From: Tetmemena sp. SeJ-2015
Taxonomy: Eukaryota; Ciliophora; Spirotrichea; Sporadotrichida; Oxytrichidae
Assembly: GCA_027382625.1 (NCBI GenBank)
Contig: JAJKFJ010021689.1
Location: 51,227 to 115,226 of the forward strand
Direction of reading: 5' to 3'
Length of the DNA stretch: 64,000 nucleotides
Shown in pieces: positions 47,201 through 60,010 of the stretch (the stretch's first letter is position 1; each line of letters begins with the position of its first letter). Made by a program: the position numbers and the translations under genes. The notes under the pieces are model-generated. The model saw nothing but the letters and a program-made list of their open reading frames with translations. It was not told the origin of the DNA and did not search any database.

Positions 47201-47860
47201 ATTGTATTTTTCTGCATGAAATAATTAAAAATTTTCTAAAATATCCATTAAATTTAATTAAATTTATAAATTTGCAATTACTTTTTTTTTAAACTTTGAG
47301 AGCGAACTTGCCATGCAAACCTATTTACTCTGGATAAGTTTTGACAGACTTCTATCCGTTCTGAAGACACGTTATCAGAGTATCAAGGTAAGCGCAGATA
47401 TACAACAAATTAATTCAAACAGTTGATAAAAAATAAAAATAGACTTGCTATTTTTAATATACTTGGCAAGGTTGCTTAACTGAGGATTTGAGAAAATTGT
47501 AATGAGATCGAACTAAGGAGTCTTTTCATTTACAACTGTCCTCTTATAGTCGTAGAAATTGTCTTTTGCTTGATGCAACATATTTGACAATCAAATACTC
47601 AAATTAAATAGAATAGAAAATGCAAATTTTTTAAATAAATTTAAGTAAATGGCTGATTCTAATTCAGAAAATCATTCAGATCCTCAGAAAAATATCAAAC
47701 AAATCCTCGTAAAATCTTAGTTTTATATTTAATTCTAAAACGAAATGATAAGTATTCTTTTTATATAAAAGTTATCATTGTATTTTTGTTGCTGATTGCC
47801 AGTAATATGATTGAGAGGATTTCAAGACTATAAAATTAAAATTGCTTTAATAATATTTTT
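44230..47860. other. Long AT-rich germline spacer, no gene seen
   Basis: Apart from a G/C tract (CCCCGTCCCCCCGG) at about 45949-45962 the DNA is A/T runs. I see no convincing frame in ciliate code, no terminal repeats and no RNA gene. Confidence 0.5.
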
Positions 47861-47874
47861 AGGATTAATTTTAA

Positions 47875-47883
47875 ATAGTTCTA
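47875..47883 (-). repeat. Pointer TAGAACTAT, mate 25947-25955 (inverted)
   Basis: Nine identical bases on opposite strands 22 kb apart; join stays in frame (LFQNYLILAEQ) at the RIH-start junction. Confidence 0.65.
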
Positions 47884-50800
47884 GAATAGCCTGTATTCCT
47901 CTAAATTTTCATCGGACTTAGATTTGAGCATATGCCTCAGGTCGATTAGGTTTTATTTAAAAGAACTAGCTAGTTTATCTAAGTCGCCTTCCTTTTCTAA
48001 ATTCTAAATCTTAAAAAGAAACAAAGCTCTTTATTATTTTCTCTGGCTTTCTTTGGATCGTATATCCCTTCGGATGTGTTATCCTTTTTCAATGCAAACT
48101 TTAAAAAAAAACAGTTTGCTCCAATTATAAAACTTGTTCAACTTCTTAAAGAACTTTGTGGCTGAGTTAAATTTTTATTTTCAAAATAAAATTATATAGT
48201 TGCACTAATTGAGAGTGATTTGCACTAAGTTGGACTAAGATTGAATGGCTTTCTAGATTGTGAATACCATTCTAAAACAAAAAAATTATGTAAAGAGCAA
48301 TTCTTGAATGACTTTCCTTGTTGTCCTCTAGACATTTACATACAAATATATTCCTTAAAAGATTCTTAGATCTTGAAAATCTGTTTTGATTTAACTGGCT
48401 CAAAAGTTTATTACTAGAGCTATTCGTTAGTTTAAAAAGGAAAAATTTTTAATTATAGTTTTGAAGATACTCTTCATCTTCTGTCTCTTCTTTTACTCCT
48501 CTTCTTGATTTTGTTGGATTGATTAGACCTTTGCGTTTTTTAAATAATAACTTTTATTTAACATTCGAGAGGAAGAAACTCTCGATAATCAACAAAAAAA
48601 TAACTCTACATTTAATTCATAAATAATTAATATGTAGTATTTTTTAGGATTACTTTATAAAAATGATTGAATTTTGCAATTTATTAACTATCTTAAAAGT
48701 ATATTTTATTTAAAAGATAATGACAAGATTTCTGTTTTTGATGTTTTCCTTCTTCTTTTTATCATCCTTGTCTTCAATATCCTCTTGCTTAAATCTAGCA
48801 TAGATATGAAATACAAAAAAAATTGAATGTCTGCTTTGAATCCTTTTGTATAATGAATAGGAAATTTTTGGTGTCAGCAAGAGGCTTAATAGCTAAAATT
48901 TAGAGAAGTAAATATTTGTGGATTCTTTTTAGTGACTCCATTACCTATTTTTTATATTAGATATGGGCATTTATTAGAAAGCATATTGAAGCAAGTAACT
49001 TGAGTATATTTGACTTACAATACACTATTCCACGATAGAAAAAGGTGAAAGACTCTTAAAGAAGTCTCACAGACTTGTCAAAGTTATTCAATATAGACTA
49101 TTAGAAATTAATTTTAATCTTAGAAAAATTATATAACAACAATAATTGTAATGATATCGCCGTATCTTAGTGTCTACTATGGAAACTTGGCTTCCATGTC
49201 ATTCTACCTGCCCATAAGATTTCCCTCCTCCACAGTCTGAGAGTCTTTATTTTTCTAGAAACAATTTAATTCAATAAACTTAATCGGGCAGTTTCATTTT
49301 CATCAAGGAAAATAAGTTTAGAGAATTATTCATGCTCATTTAAATATTTTAAATGGGGCTTCAAATGTTCTTCTTACCTCAGCCTTTTTCTCTTCAAGTT
49401 TGCTCTTAAGATCTCTTTAGAAATAATCATTGAAGAATTTATTATATTCTCTATCAGTGTTTATAGATCCTCTTAAGTATTTATCCTGACTCTTTCAAAT
49501 TAAAATGAATAAAATACTCTCAGAAATTTGCTTTTAGCCAAACAAAGGATCTTTGCTCTCCTCTTTTTGTAGTTTTGTCTTCTTAGACTGAAGTCCTTTG
49601 CTGGCCGCAGAGGGCTATACCATACTGGAATAAGTCGTAGCATCACTCTTAAACGATCAATTATATTTTAACTCGAAACTAGAAGCAAATGGATCAGTAA
49701 ATCTCAAAAATAAGAAAAAATGCTAGATTAGAGAAATAAAGTGGGTAACGGAAATATATATATGCATATTTTTATCATGTAAATAACACCATCATCACAG
49801 TACAGCCATTTTTCCCATTATAATCAACAATTCAAAAGACCCTATCCAGATCAGACCACAGCACTTACTAATACTCTACTTATTTGCCAGCTGTTGTCTA
49901 GAGTTTTGCGGCTGTTGCTCATGTGATTAGACCTATGGTGGCTTTGACATCGGCTCTTTTAGTTCATTAAAAATTAATTAAGAGACAGAAATGTAATCAT
50001 TATAATTATTATCAAAAATATGTTTGATCACCTTGAATTTGTGAGAGACTTAGTTGCTAAAATTTCTGATCCTATTAGGCCTTATACTGATTTGGAATGA
50101 CAAAAATATTAGTTAATTTAGATAATTGGTTTCTCTTTTAAATAAATAAAGAGTGTCTGAAATTGAATAAAATCAAAGATAGGCTAATTCAAGTTATAGT
50201 AACTAGAATTCTTTTTAAAGCCATTAATAATTGAAGGGAAAAATTTTTGAAAATTAGAGTGTCTAATTCTTAATCACATTTAAATTATAACCTTCATAAA
50301 AAAATATATACTGATCTTAATGACTCAATAATTAAATTTATAACAAAATTTATTATGGTTGTGCAAAATAAGCTAAAGATTTGGATGAACTAAAAAGAAC
50401 TCTGCTATTCCTACTTTTAATAAATTTTTATTCTCCCGTATTTATATATTTTTTACATTAAGCAGAAAACTCTTCAATAAAATTTATAAAAGTTTGAGAG
50501 CTTTAACTATCCTCACGATAATTTATAAATTTTTAATTAAAAAGAATTGAAGTAAGAATTAAATTAAAAATAAATAAGAAATAATAATTTAAATGACTGG
50601 TTAATCTTGGGCCATCTTATAGGCATTTTATTCAAAAGAATAAAGACATTTTAATGGATTTTTTATTTATAAAAAAAAAATCGCTATAATTATTTTTTAA
50701 GAAATAAAGGACAAATTATATATCTTTCAAAATTAAAAATGAAATTTGTTGAGATTAATTTCACTTTATGAAATTTTTATACTTTAGAATTGCTATTTTG

Positions 50801-50910
50801 CAGTAATGAATTATCCTGTGCTTGGTTGTAGTCTTGCTCCACATAGACGCCTTCCTCAACGAATTTATTGCTTTCAATTAAATTAATTAGGTACACTTTT
50901 ATTTTCTATA
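47875..50910 (-). CDS. Locus 2 N-terminal block
   Basis: Leftward: 50900-50775 SNKFVEEGVYVEQDYNQAQD (compare DVFEEQDFDDSNKNLLDYQR), 49955-49850 ELKEPMSKPPQVQSHEQQ, 49625-49540 ASKGLQSKKTKLQKEESKDP, 49258-49140 NKDSQTVEEGNLMGR and RYGDIITIIVV, 48880-48835 DTKNFLFIIQKDSKQTF, 48110-48040 FALKKDNTSEGIYDPKKARE and 47995-47875 DKLASSFKQNLIDLRHMLKS, ending FQNYL at the 9-bp pointer. Exon order matches locus 1 at 15180-12888. Introns are longer and more AT-rich than in locus 1. Confidence 0.7.
48921..48933 (-). repeat. Pointer ACTAAAAAGAATC, mate 27812-27824
   Basis: Thirteen identical bases, both minus strand, 21 kb apart. Position matches the ATGGAGTGACTAA junction of locus 1. Confidence 0.75.
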
Positions 50911-50914
50911 AATG

Positions 50915-51945
50915 TTTTTAATATCATATAGGGTTGCGCTGATTTTATTAGACTTGGTTTTTTACTCTTTAGATTGGGTTTATAAATTAAAACTTATTTA
51001 AAGTTTGCTACTCATTCAATTAAGCTAATTAAAGATTATACCTAAATAATTATCTAACTTATTATAGTCTTTCCTTCTAATATATAACAGCCATATATTA
51101 ACAAATAAACAAACAAAATACTTAATTTTGTTTTCACTGTTTTTAGTTATTCAATGAGAGAAGAAATAAAAAATATTTTATTCACTATTTTATTTGCATT
51201 AATTTTTATTATAATTATCTTATTTCTTGCAATATAAGTAAAAGTTGTTTAAAAAGGGAATTTATCTTATCAGATTAAAATGGGTTAATAGGTCAATCTT
51301 TCATATCGAATACTGCTGAACAAATATATTATGGTAAACCTGCTATTTTAAAACCTTATAATTCACACTACTAGAAATGACTTTATTTATCTGTGATTAA
51401 AAATTGTATGTCATTTTCAATAAAAAATTGAGTAATTAGAATAATTTAGGAGTATTTTTTAAAATTCAAGAACTTCATTTAAAAAGGATATAGTCCTCTT
51501 TAAGTAATTAAAAATGTGGCTTTACAATTAAATGATAGTATTGTCTCTTTTTTTGTTATTTTTATTGTAAATATATAGAATATCATTTGTATATTGTTAT
51601 TTTGATAATAATCAATTAGCTTTAGGCATTAAATTTAGAGACTAAGGCTATTGAATGTGAGCCAATTATTTTTCGAAGTTCTTTATAAATCACTATGATG
51701 AATTAAGCTTCTCTCATGTATTGTTTCTTCATTGACTTTTCTTAAAATACAACTGCCTCTTTCGCAAATTATCTATTTTTGTTGTAAAATGAATACAAAT
51801 CAGGTAATTCAATTTATATGCAAATAAAAAATGGAGATAATTTACAAAATTTTCAACCCAAACTATTTGTGTATCTGGAAATCACAAGATGCACCAATTA
51901 AGACTGGAAAAGAAAATTTAAAATAAACAAACTTATAATTAATTT
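50915..51945. other. AT-rich spacer between divergent halves of locus 2
   Basis: No frame seen. It corresponds to the 15.18-15.54 kb gap of locus 1 and would be eliminated or hold the first exon. Confidence 0.45.
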
Positions 51946-51949
51946 AAAG

Positions 51950-52538
51950 ATGAAGATTGAGGAGGACTAGGAGTCCTAGGAGCCCACTAAACCTGCAAAC
52001 GCTCTCCCTCAAGCGTAAGAATTCATTCTATAAACTGGCTCGATATTTTCAAATCTTCATTTCATTTAACAAGAACTTCGAAACTTAATTCAATAATTTA
52101 GTGAAAATGACCAGGAAAGCAAAAAGAAGAGTCTCAAAAAGAGAATAAAAGACCAAAACCAGAAGATCAACTAACTTCTAGTATTTCAAGGGAACAAAGG
52201 TGCTGTATGGTGACATGATTCTTTTAAAGCATGTGGAATCTTCTCTCTACTTGTCACTGGACTAAAACGAGCCAGCTGAGGAAAATGGCTGTATGGCTGC
52301 TAAACTAAACTCATGATTAGGTTGATAGTGATGGTTAACTTAAAAGTTTAAGTTAATGTAATTGAATGAGTACTCTACTCTGTCCATAGTCCCTGAGAAT
52401 TTCAAATTTCTGCTTTTGAAACAAGCAAGCTCAGTTCTTGCACGCCTCTTTATTCAAGCTTGATAAGAAGGCAGCCGAGGCTGTTCTTGAGGTTAATGTG
52501 AGTAGTGATGTCTCAGTCTTCAAAGCTAGACTTTTCCA
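51950..52538 (+). CDS. Locus 2 second half of N-terminal trefoil
   Basis: Frame from ATG 51950: MKIEEDQESQEPTKPANALP, an intron with gtaag donor near 52017 and tttag acceptor near 52099, ENDQESKKKSLKKRIKDQNQ, then KVLYGDMILLKHVESSLYLS and SSDVSVFKARLF. Matches 15546-16021 of locus 1 including the same frame step before KVLYGD. Ends at the 13-bp pointer 52526-52538, inverted mate 27335-27347. The ATG may not be a true start because the homologous locus 1 piece is internal. Confidence 0.7.
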
Positions 52539-52559
52539 TTTACTCATTAAATGATATAT

Positions 52560-55500
52560 TTAGTTTTAAGATGAGTTGAAAGTGGCTGAATACCTTAAGA
52601 ATAAGATAGAAGTGCTCACTCCCATAATTATTCAGCAAAAGTTTGATCTTATTCAGGAGAAAACAATTGCTTTTCTCAAATTTCATAATATAAATAATAT
52701 TATAAATTGCAAGTATTTTGTCATATGAATGTCATTTTATAATGAAATTGAAGAAAATCAAAATCAAGGAGGAGAAAGATTTTTTATAACTACATTTATA
52801 GTAGAATTCAATTTTCAAGATGCGATGGAAGAGATCAGCAATATAAAGATCAGTGAGATTCAAAAGAGGAGGACCAAAACAAATAAATTATCAATTAGCA
52901 AATATGCATTTAACTGATTATTAAAATTAAAAAATTATTAATCAAGCTTGTATGTAATTTGCTAAAACGATATCAAAGTTGCAAAGCATATTGAAATTAA
53001 TCTAGTTACTTTGTGACAACTGCACTTATAATGTATTTAAATCTTTTTAAAAAATATACTGCCACAGAGGGTTCCAGAACTATTTCAGAGATTAGCTTAC
53101 AATCCAACAGAACAATAATCAGCAATAAAATAATCATGAATATTATTTAGAGCAATCTCAGTATTAGAACCAAATGATTGAGGACTCATTTGTGAACATA
53201 AAAGTATTTTTAAGAAGACTCTAACGAGAATACTTCCTCATTCAATTTATAAATAATTAACTCAATATCCAATACAACTTTTTTAATTAAGGAGAGAAAT
53301 TTGTATTCAACATAGTAGTTATAGTGGCAAAGAGTTTCATGAAGATCACTGACACCTTCCAAGAACTGATTTACTTCGATGAGATCATGGTCCAAGAAGA
53401 TCAGAGCCAGCTCAAAGTTTAAGAGGAGGTAAAGCCCAAAGAAGAACCTCATGAAATGGACGAAATCATGGAGGGACCAAAACCTATAGAGTATCAAAAA
53501 CTTGATCAAGACTAGGTTTTAAACAATTATGGTTTAAGAAGCAGAGGTGGAGGTTAAATAACCAGCCAAAGATGGCAAGAAGAGCTACACTTAGAAACTC
53601 ATCAAGAGAACTGAGATCATAAAAAAGAAGCACGACCTGTCAGGCCTCATGCAATCCTACATCGACGTCATCATTTACAAATGCATACAATAATTTTTTT
53701 ATTATAACTCTAATTACTAATTTTAAGTTGATTGACTTCTTATACGGCCCTTGCGAGGAGAATTACTCTCTCCTTAAATGTTTATAAATTTTTCTATTTC
53801 AAGGCCCGTTCTTCTTTTTAGGGTATCCCAAACAATCTAAAAATCGAATAATCGTTATGAAATAAAAATTAAAAAATCCCTTTACTTATTTTAAGTTTAT
53901 AAAGAATTAAGAATATAAATTACATAAATTAAATTTGTTTTCCTCAATAATGTTCAAAGCTAGTCTGTTGATGCTGGGAATAAGTTTATATAAAATAATT
54001 TAAATAATTAAAAGATTGTAGAATAGTCGAGAACCCAAACTAGAATGTGAGCAAAAAGATTATCATGAACATAAAGCCAGTCATATCTTTCAAGAACCTC
54101 TAGCTTAAATTATTTTTAATGTTTCTTAAACTATATGTATTTCAGCAGATAATGGTGAAGATCCATCAGCACAAGGTTTTCCAGATAGAGGGAAGCATTT
54201 TTATTTTAATCTATTACAAGTATTATTGTTTTGTAAGCTACTAAATTTTCAAGTCCAGAAGAGTAAGTATTCCCCTCTCTTTTGATTATAATGTTTTTTA
54301 GAGACTGCTCCAGCCCACAACTTCCCAAGCAAACTACCCTAACCAGAGTCTCAGAGCATCAGACGAGACTATCTTTGAAATTGGATTTAACATGTTCAAG
54401 TTCCTGTATATTGCAAAGAGACTTTACCCCAGGAAGGACTATTTAAGAATGTCTGAGGTCTAATACAATTTATATTAAATATTAAGTAATTACTGGCTCA
54501 GAAATCAACTTAGATTTCATTTTAAATTATCTAAGAGAATCATATTTCCATTTTCTTAATTTTTTCTATGAAGACATTTTTTCCTTTTATTTTGTGAGTT
54601 TTTATTCTTAGTTTTTTTATAAATTTAAATAAGATTTTTGCTGAAGTTTTCTTTCTAATTTAATTTATAAGTTGTTTAAATACAAATAGTAAGAAGTTTA
54701 ATTTTTAACTGACTTTCTATTAGGCAGGAGGAATAAGAGTTGGAAAAAGCAGTGAGAGATGCCTTGCATAACAGTGAAAGACAAAAGACTGACTTCCTAC
54801 TTCAAGACAAAATACTCGAGAGCAGAATTTAAATAAGATACAGGCCAATTATAATCAATGATTAGTAAATAGTAAATTGATAAAAGCAATTTATAAGATG
54901 GTAGATAAATTTATTGACTTGTCTTTTAGAGTGTTCACTAGAAATATTTCAGATAGGTGATAGTAAACATTGTTTCATTTAATTGAAAAACAGGTTAATA
55001 TTATTAATTACAATATTGCAATTATTTCTTACTCCTCATTGATCCTCACCCATTTTAATCTTAGCTTATACTGGCTGAGAGTATTTGAATCATTGAGTAG
55101 TTTTATTATATAATCAGAAGAGTATTATATTAGAATGCAACTGAGGTTTGTGAGGACTTACATTTGCTACTTAGACAACCAGAACAGTTTATTTTAAATC
55201 TATAATTATTATTTGACTTAAAAAGTTAGAGGATAAAGGAGCACCATAGAAGCATGCTGCTCACTCTCCAACAAATCAAGAGAGATGATTTAACAATCTA
55301 TTAATTTTATGTTTACTCTAAGTTATTTACATCATTTAAAGATCTATATAAAAATTATAATATATTTTTTATCTAAACCAATTATAGATGAAACTTTTCT
55401 GCAAATTCTTTAATTCTTTAAAATTTCAAGGTAAATGAAATATTTTCTTTAAAACTTTATTTCCTATTTATTGATCGCGAGATTCAGATGCAAGAGAACA

Positions 55501-56240
55501 ACATGAACTTGCAAAGCTAGGCAGAGGAAGAAGCAGCTCAATAAAGCGCAACCTCAGGAAAGAAGTTGAAGTCCGTTCTTAAATCTAATAACAAGAGCGG
55601 CCAAAGATCTATCGGCTTTTCTGGTGATTCTAAGTTATACAGCTAGGAAATGTCTAAAACCATCTAGGAGGACATAGATGGCAAAGACGAAAAGAAGGAT
55701 AACAAATCTCAGGAGATATTCTTAACTTATTAAGTGTATTTAAATCGGAAGAAGTCAATATGAAAAATATCAGGGACATCATAAACTTATGGAGTCAAGC
55801 TTATTATTTGAAGCCCTTTATTTAAGATTAAAGAAGATGGACGACCAAGATGCTGCTAAGTATCAACAAATTAAATTTTAAAGAGAGTGGTTTTACTTTT
55901 ATAACAAGACAAATCAGAGCATGAGAATCATTCATTTATCTTTTTGATTATTTATTGCTTTTTCTTTTGAGAAGCATGTTTAAAAGATGTTGAAAGAATT
56001 CGACGACAATCAAGAGGATGAGAAGTCAGATGCATACACACTCTACTCTATATTTATTACTATTAAGCATACAAAAGCAAGCAGAGAGACTGCTTTATCT
56101 TGAATAAAGCCTGTCAGTTCTATCAGGAATTCATTGCTGAAGTTGAGGTCGACTAGTAAGTTGCATATTTCATTTCTCTGACTGACACTAAAACCTAATT
56201 TCAATTCCGTCTGCTCATTTAAACATGAATATTATAGCCG
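52560..56240 (+). CDS. Locus 2 RIA domain and pre-pore region
   Basis: Exons: FQDELKVAEYLKNKIEVLTP, IIIQQKFDLIQEK, MEEISNIKISEIQKRRTKTN, an RIA start near 53065 (CHRGFQNYFRD-like), VAKSFMKITDTFQELIYFDE, an insertion of acidic and Lys-rich sequence (about 53390-53640), DFLYGPCEENYSL near 53740, IFEIGFNMFKFLYIAKRLYP near 54370 and FYQEFIAEVEVD near 56120. Spacing is looser than in locus 1 with long AT-rich gaps (53775-53990, 54460-54720, 54840-55480). Confidence 0.65.
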
Positions 56241-56244
56241 TGGA

Positions 56245-58523
56245 ACTCTGGTGAGATCCATCTTCAAAATCCCTTAGAAATGCGCTTTCCTCAGTCAGAA
56301 GTCCCGCAAGAATATTCTCTACGGGCACGAGTCCTCCAGTTTGTATGATAAGCTAGAAGCCCTATTCTCTCATATGCCAGTCACTATTTAGTTTCTTATT
56401 AATTCAGGAAATGAAAAGTAATCAGAGACTTTGCAGAAAGAGCACCTTAAATCAATTTCTAATTATTTTACTGCCCAATAAAAGCAGATTTTAAGTTTAA
56501 GATATTGCAATATAATGTTGCTATGTAAATAATAAAGAGAAGGAAAATTATTTATGCTCTTATGAATACTGGATAAGTGAGTACAACGTGATATTCCAAA
56601 CTTTGTCGACTATCTTTATTCTGCTCGTTAATTTTTATTTATTAAACTTGGTGTATCTGATCTTCTACGAAAGAGACGAAGATGGGCATGAATACTTCAG
56701 ATTCTAAATTATTATAATTTTTTAATCTTATTCGAGCAAATGAGCATCGTTGCTTGGGTTCTTGCAGTCGCATAAGCAATAATCTCTTTCTTTATCTGTT
56801 TAAATAAGATATTCACATATTTGTTAAGATTAAACTTTATCCACTTGGGTTATATTGACAAGTATCATGGAGTCTACTAAACCTCATTGCAAAAATAATA
56901 AATTGAAGAATTTAGGCTTAACTTTATGAAAGGTATCAGCAAGAGCAGAATGTCAAAACTTCAAGACAATACTAATATTAAATAGATATATATGAAATAC
57001 TAAATGCTTTAAATACACTAAGTTCAAGGGCTCGCTTGGATATGCGGAGGGCATGCAAATAATCAAGGAAGTTAAATTTTTAAGTTAGAAACATTGTTGA
57101 GTCTAGCATGCATAATTTGAGAGAGGAATTCAACAGAGCGGAGCGAAGGGAGAAGGAAGCTTTGACGAGTTTTTTTAATCCTAATAAAATATAAGAATAT
57201 AGACGAAGTTCTCAAACTACAAATACGCGATGTAGATGTACCTAATAGGACTGAAGATGGATCCAATCCACACCTTCAACTTGCTCTATCTTGCTTTCTC
57301 GATAGGTGCAATTTTAAACAAATCATAGGTCTAGTTTTAAATATTTTCTACCCATTCTTGTTCAGTGTGTTGCTACTAGAAAACATTCTTCAGATAAAAA
57401 TAATAAGTTTAATGATGCAATTTAGATCCCTCTCTTGTTCAATAGAGCTTAATATTTTAATGAGAAACATTCTAATTAAGGGTCTCAAACTAATCTTATC
57501 TAATTTTATACGTTGTGAATGTGATAAAGGCGATTGTGAATAACAGAAGACAAATCCTTTTAACGTTGGTACTGCTGCTTGCAATAGTTTATCTCTACTC
57601 GTTCATCGCTTTCAAGGCATTCGAGACACTTATGTGAGTGAAGATAAGGATGGAACTGCAACCCCCTTCAACAGCTACTGTGCTAAACTTGGACTTTGCT
57701 TCACATCAACTCTGAATAATGGAATCAGATCAGGTGGTGGTATCGGAGACACTCTACAACAACTTATATTCGTTATTGTTTTGCATAAATAGAACAAATA
57801 TAAAAATTTAAGTTTAGCGTTGATGACGATCTTTATTGGGGAAGATATGTGTTCGACCTTACCTTGAAAATGAAATCTACTTTTATATTTTACCTTCTAC
57901 ATAATGATCATTGTGCTTCTGCTCAATCTCATTTTTGGTATCATCATTGACGCTTTCGCAGCAATCACATTTTAATGTATAAGTCGCACTGAGTTCTATT
58001 TCTATAATGAATGAGAGACATGAGGACGGAAGTGGAAAAAGAAGTAATGGAGAAGTGTTTCATTTGCGGCAACGCATCTAACTTCTTCGAGTCAAAGAAG
58101 AAGTCGTTCTAGGACCACATTCAGAAGGAGCACAACGTATATGCATACATCTACTATATATTCTATCTCAGCAGGAAGCCACCCACTGAGTGCACTGGAG
58201 TAGAGCGGTATGTATAGAACAAGATTAAGTACGAGGATCCCAATTTCTTCCCCATCAACAGAGCCATCGCATTCACTATATTTATAAAGTGCCAATCTAT
58301 GTATTACATCATTTTAGTAAATTAGAGGAGATTGCAGAGGAAGAAAATATAGATCCTGACAATCCTAATAAAAATACATAAAATTCTCACTATTTAATCT
58401 TACTAAAACTTCTTAGAATATGTTTTCATGGATTTTCTGCAATTTTTATTTTAAAAATTTTAAGCATTTTTAGTCTATATTAATAAATATTTTTATCCAG
58501 ATGAGAATGCCCAGAAGGATTGA
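56245..58523 (+). CDS. Locus 2 channel pore and C-terminus
   Basis: GTLVRSIFKIPQKCAFLSQK, LYGHESSSLYDKLEALFSHM, then TM1 (IFQTLSTIFILLVNFYLL), further helices around 56800, 57270-57400 and 57560-57610, filter SGGGIGD at 57730-57750, pore helix IIVLLLNLIFGIIIDAFAA-like around 57910-57970, and zinc finger CFICG...HIQKEH (about 58056-58136). A final exon after ttatccag ends DENAQKD at TGA 58521-58523. All pore and finger residues are kept. Insertions of AT-rich DNA split several helices and should be introns or IESs. Confidence 0.8.
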
Positions 58524-58689
58524 TTTTTTGTTAAGTTTAAATATTTGGATTTTTGAATTTAATTTTTATCAAAATTGTTACATTTAATTTTCCAAATGTA
58601 TGTATATAAAATTACTTTTATCTTAATATTTGCATTAGACATTGATAAGATAGTTTCTTTTGTGTATAAAATATAATTGGTTATCTTAT

Positions 58690-60010
58690 TTGTCCTATTG
58701 CTTTTGAGCTACCAGTGTTTTTAGTTTTGAAATGAAAGTTGTGGAGCTTATCAAAGTGAAGCTGTCATAGTTGTTATCGATTCCAAATATCTTTGCCAAT
58801 CCTTTGTTCTCCTTCCTATTCATGGATTAGCATATGATGTGGTAGAAGTTGTACTCCTCTTGGTGAGCGTTGAGAGGGTTGATCTCTGGGGGTGGCCCAT
58901 CATCATCTTCCTCGTTCTCCACAACTGCTTCTGGAACAATTTGACCCTCGGGCTAGTTGAGGGGGGCCTCTGTTTAGTCATTGAAGTTAGGCTAACTCTA
59001 GTCTTTGCTCATGTCCTTATTCTACAATTTAAAACCAATAAATTGTCTTACGAATTCTACTGCTCTTGTTGGTTCAAATTCTAGGTGATTAGGAATTCAT
59101 TAGAGTTGGGTCGCTTCGTTAAACAGAAACAAACTTCCTCATTCATAAGTTAAAGTGGGATCATTAGAGCTCTAACTAGAAAACTGGTTGAGTTTCTAAG
59201 GCCCCTCTGATGTCGCTCCTGTTTAGCTCTTAGCGAACTAGCTTTTCTATTCCACAGCTTTCGTCCTAGAAACTGAGCCACTGCTTGCACTATCTCTATG
59301 CTAGAAAGTACTCTTAATTCCCAGAAGACTCTTGGGATATTTACTCAATTTCAAAAGCTTTCTAGTCTCCAAGGAGTCTTTTAGATTCTGCTGGTCCTCT
59401 ATAGCAGTGATAGCTATCTCTATGTTTTGAATGTAAAAGCCGACTATCTCAGCCATCTCTGCGTTGTCAGGAAACTTAAAGAAAAACTTAATTTTGCTGA
59501 GATGGTGTCTCATGGTCTCCAAAATATCCAGAATAAAATACTTAAATTATTCATTCTGTATAACTGAATAGTGAGTGTGTGATGCTTGAGTTGTGAGGTC
59601 TAGCTGAGAGTGATAGTCTTATAGAAGTCAGTTATAAAGTGCAGAAGTCCATCCACAAAGAATACTTATTATATTTAAACTATTTTGCTGATCTAGTAGC
59701 TTGGGACTAAAGTACTTCTTGTGCTACTTTTTGGGTTGGCCTTCTTTGACCCCAACTGTACCTGTTTCAGTTGCAGGGACTTGCTGTTTTTAGTTATTTT
59801 GCTCTGGGTTTTTCTTTTGGGTCTCCTTTTATTTTTAATCTTGCTTCTTGGTGCTTTTATTGACTTAGCTGTGAGATTTCTTGCTCTCCGATGCCTCTTC
59901 TATAATATGATAGTTATTTTGTTAGAAAAAGAACTCCTCATCACAAATTAAAATAGAGAGTTCTAATATTAACTCTACAATTATGTTTAAATCACCTGGG
60001 TACGGATTCC
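58690..60010 (-). CDS. Locus 3 central segments
   Basis: Leftward: a Lys/Gln-rich exon 59905-59690 (QNNQKQQVPATETGTVG, KKYFSPKLLDQQNS), FVDGLLHFITDFYKTITLSQ from 59655, FILDILETMRHHLSKIKFFF and NAEMAEIVGFYIQNIEIAIT (59520-59400), a Ser/Gln-rich linker, then DDDGPPPEINPLNAHQEEYN and FYHIICQSMNRKENKGLAKI to about 58750, possibly ending at a TGA near 58560. The right part joins minus 63680 through a 14-bp pointer (59640-59653). In channel order this lies before the RIA domain. Confidence 0.65.

Larger units (their letters stand above)
20850..58523. other. Locus 2: expanded scrambled IP3R/RyR-like channel gene
   Basis: The same modules as locus 1 occur in the same relative order and strand but over 38 kb: left block 25.1-29.2 kb, small pieces at 20.9, 31.0 and 36.4 kb, N-terminal block 47.9-50.9 kb (minus), and trefoil half to pore 51.95-58.52 kb (plus). 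Three exact pointers tie the distant parts together: 27812-27824 with 48921-48933, 27335-27347 with 52526-52538, and 25947-25955 with 47875-47883. Other genes and repeats lie in between. Some left-block frames look eroded, so a pseudogene state is possible despite an intact pore. Confidence 0.75.
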
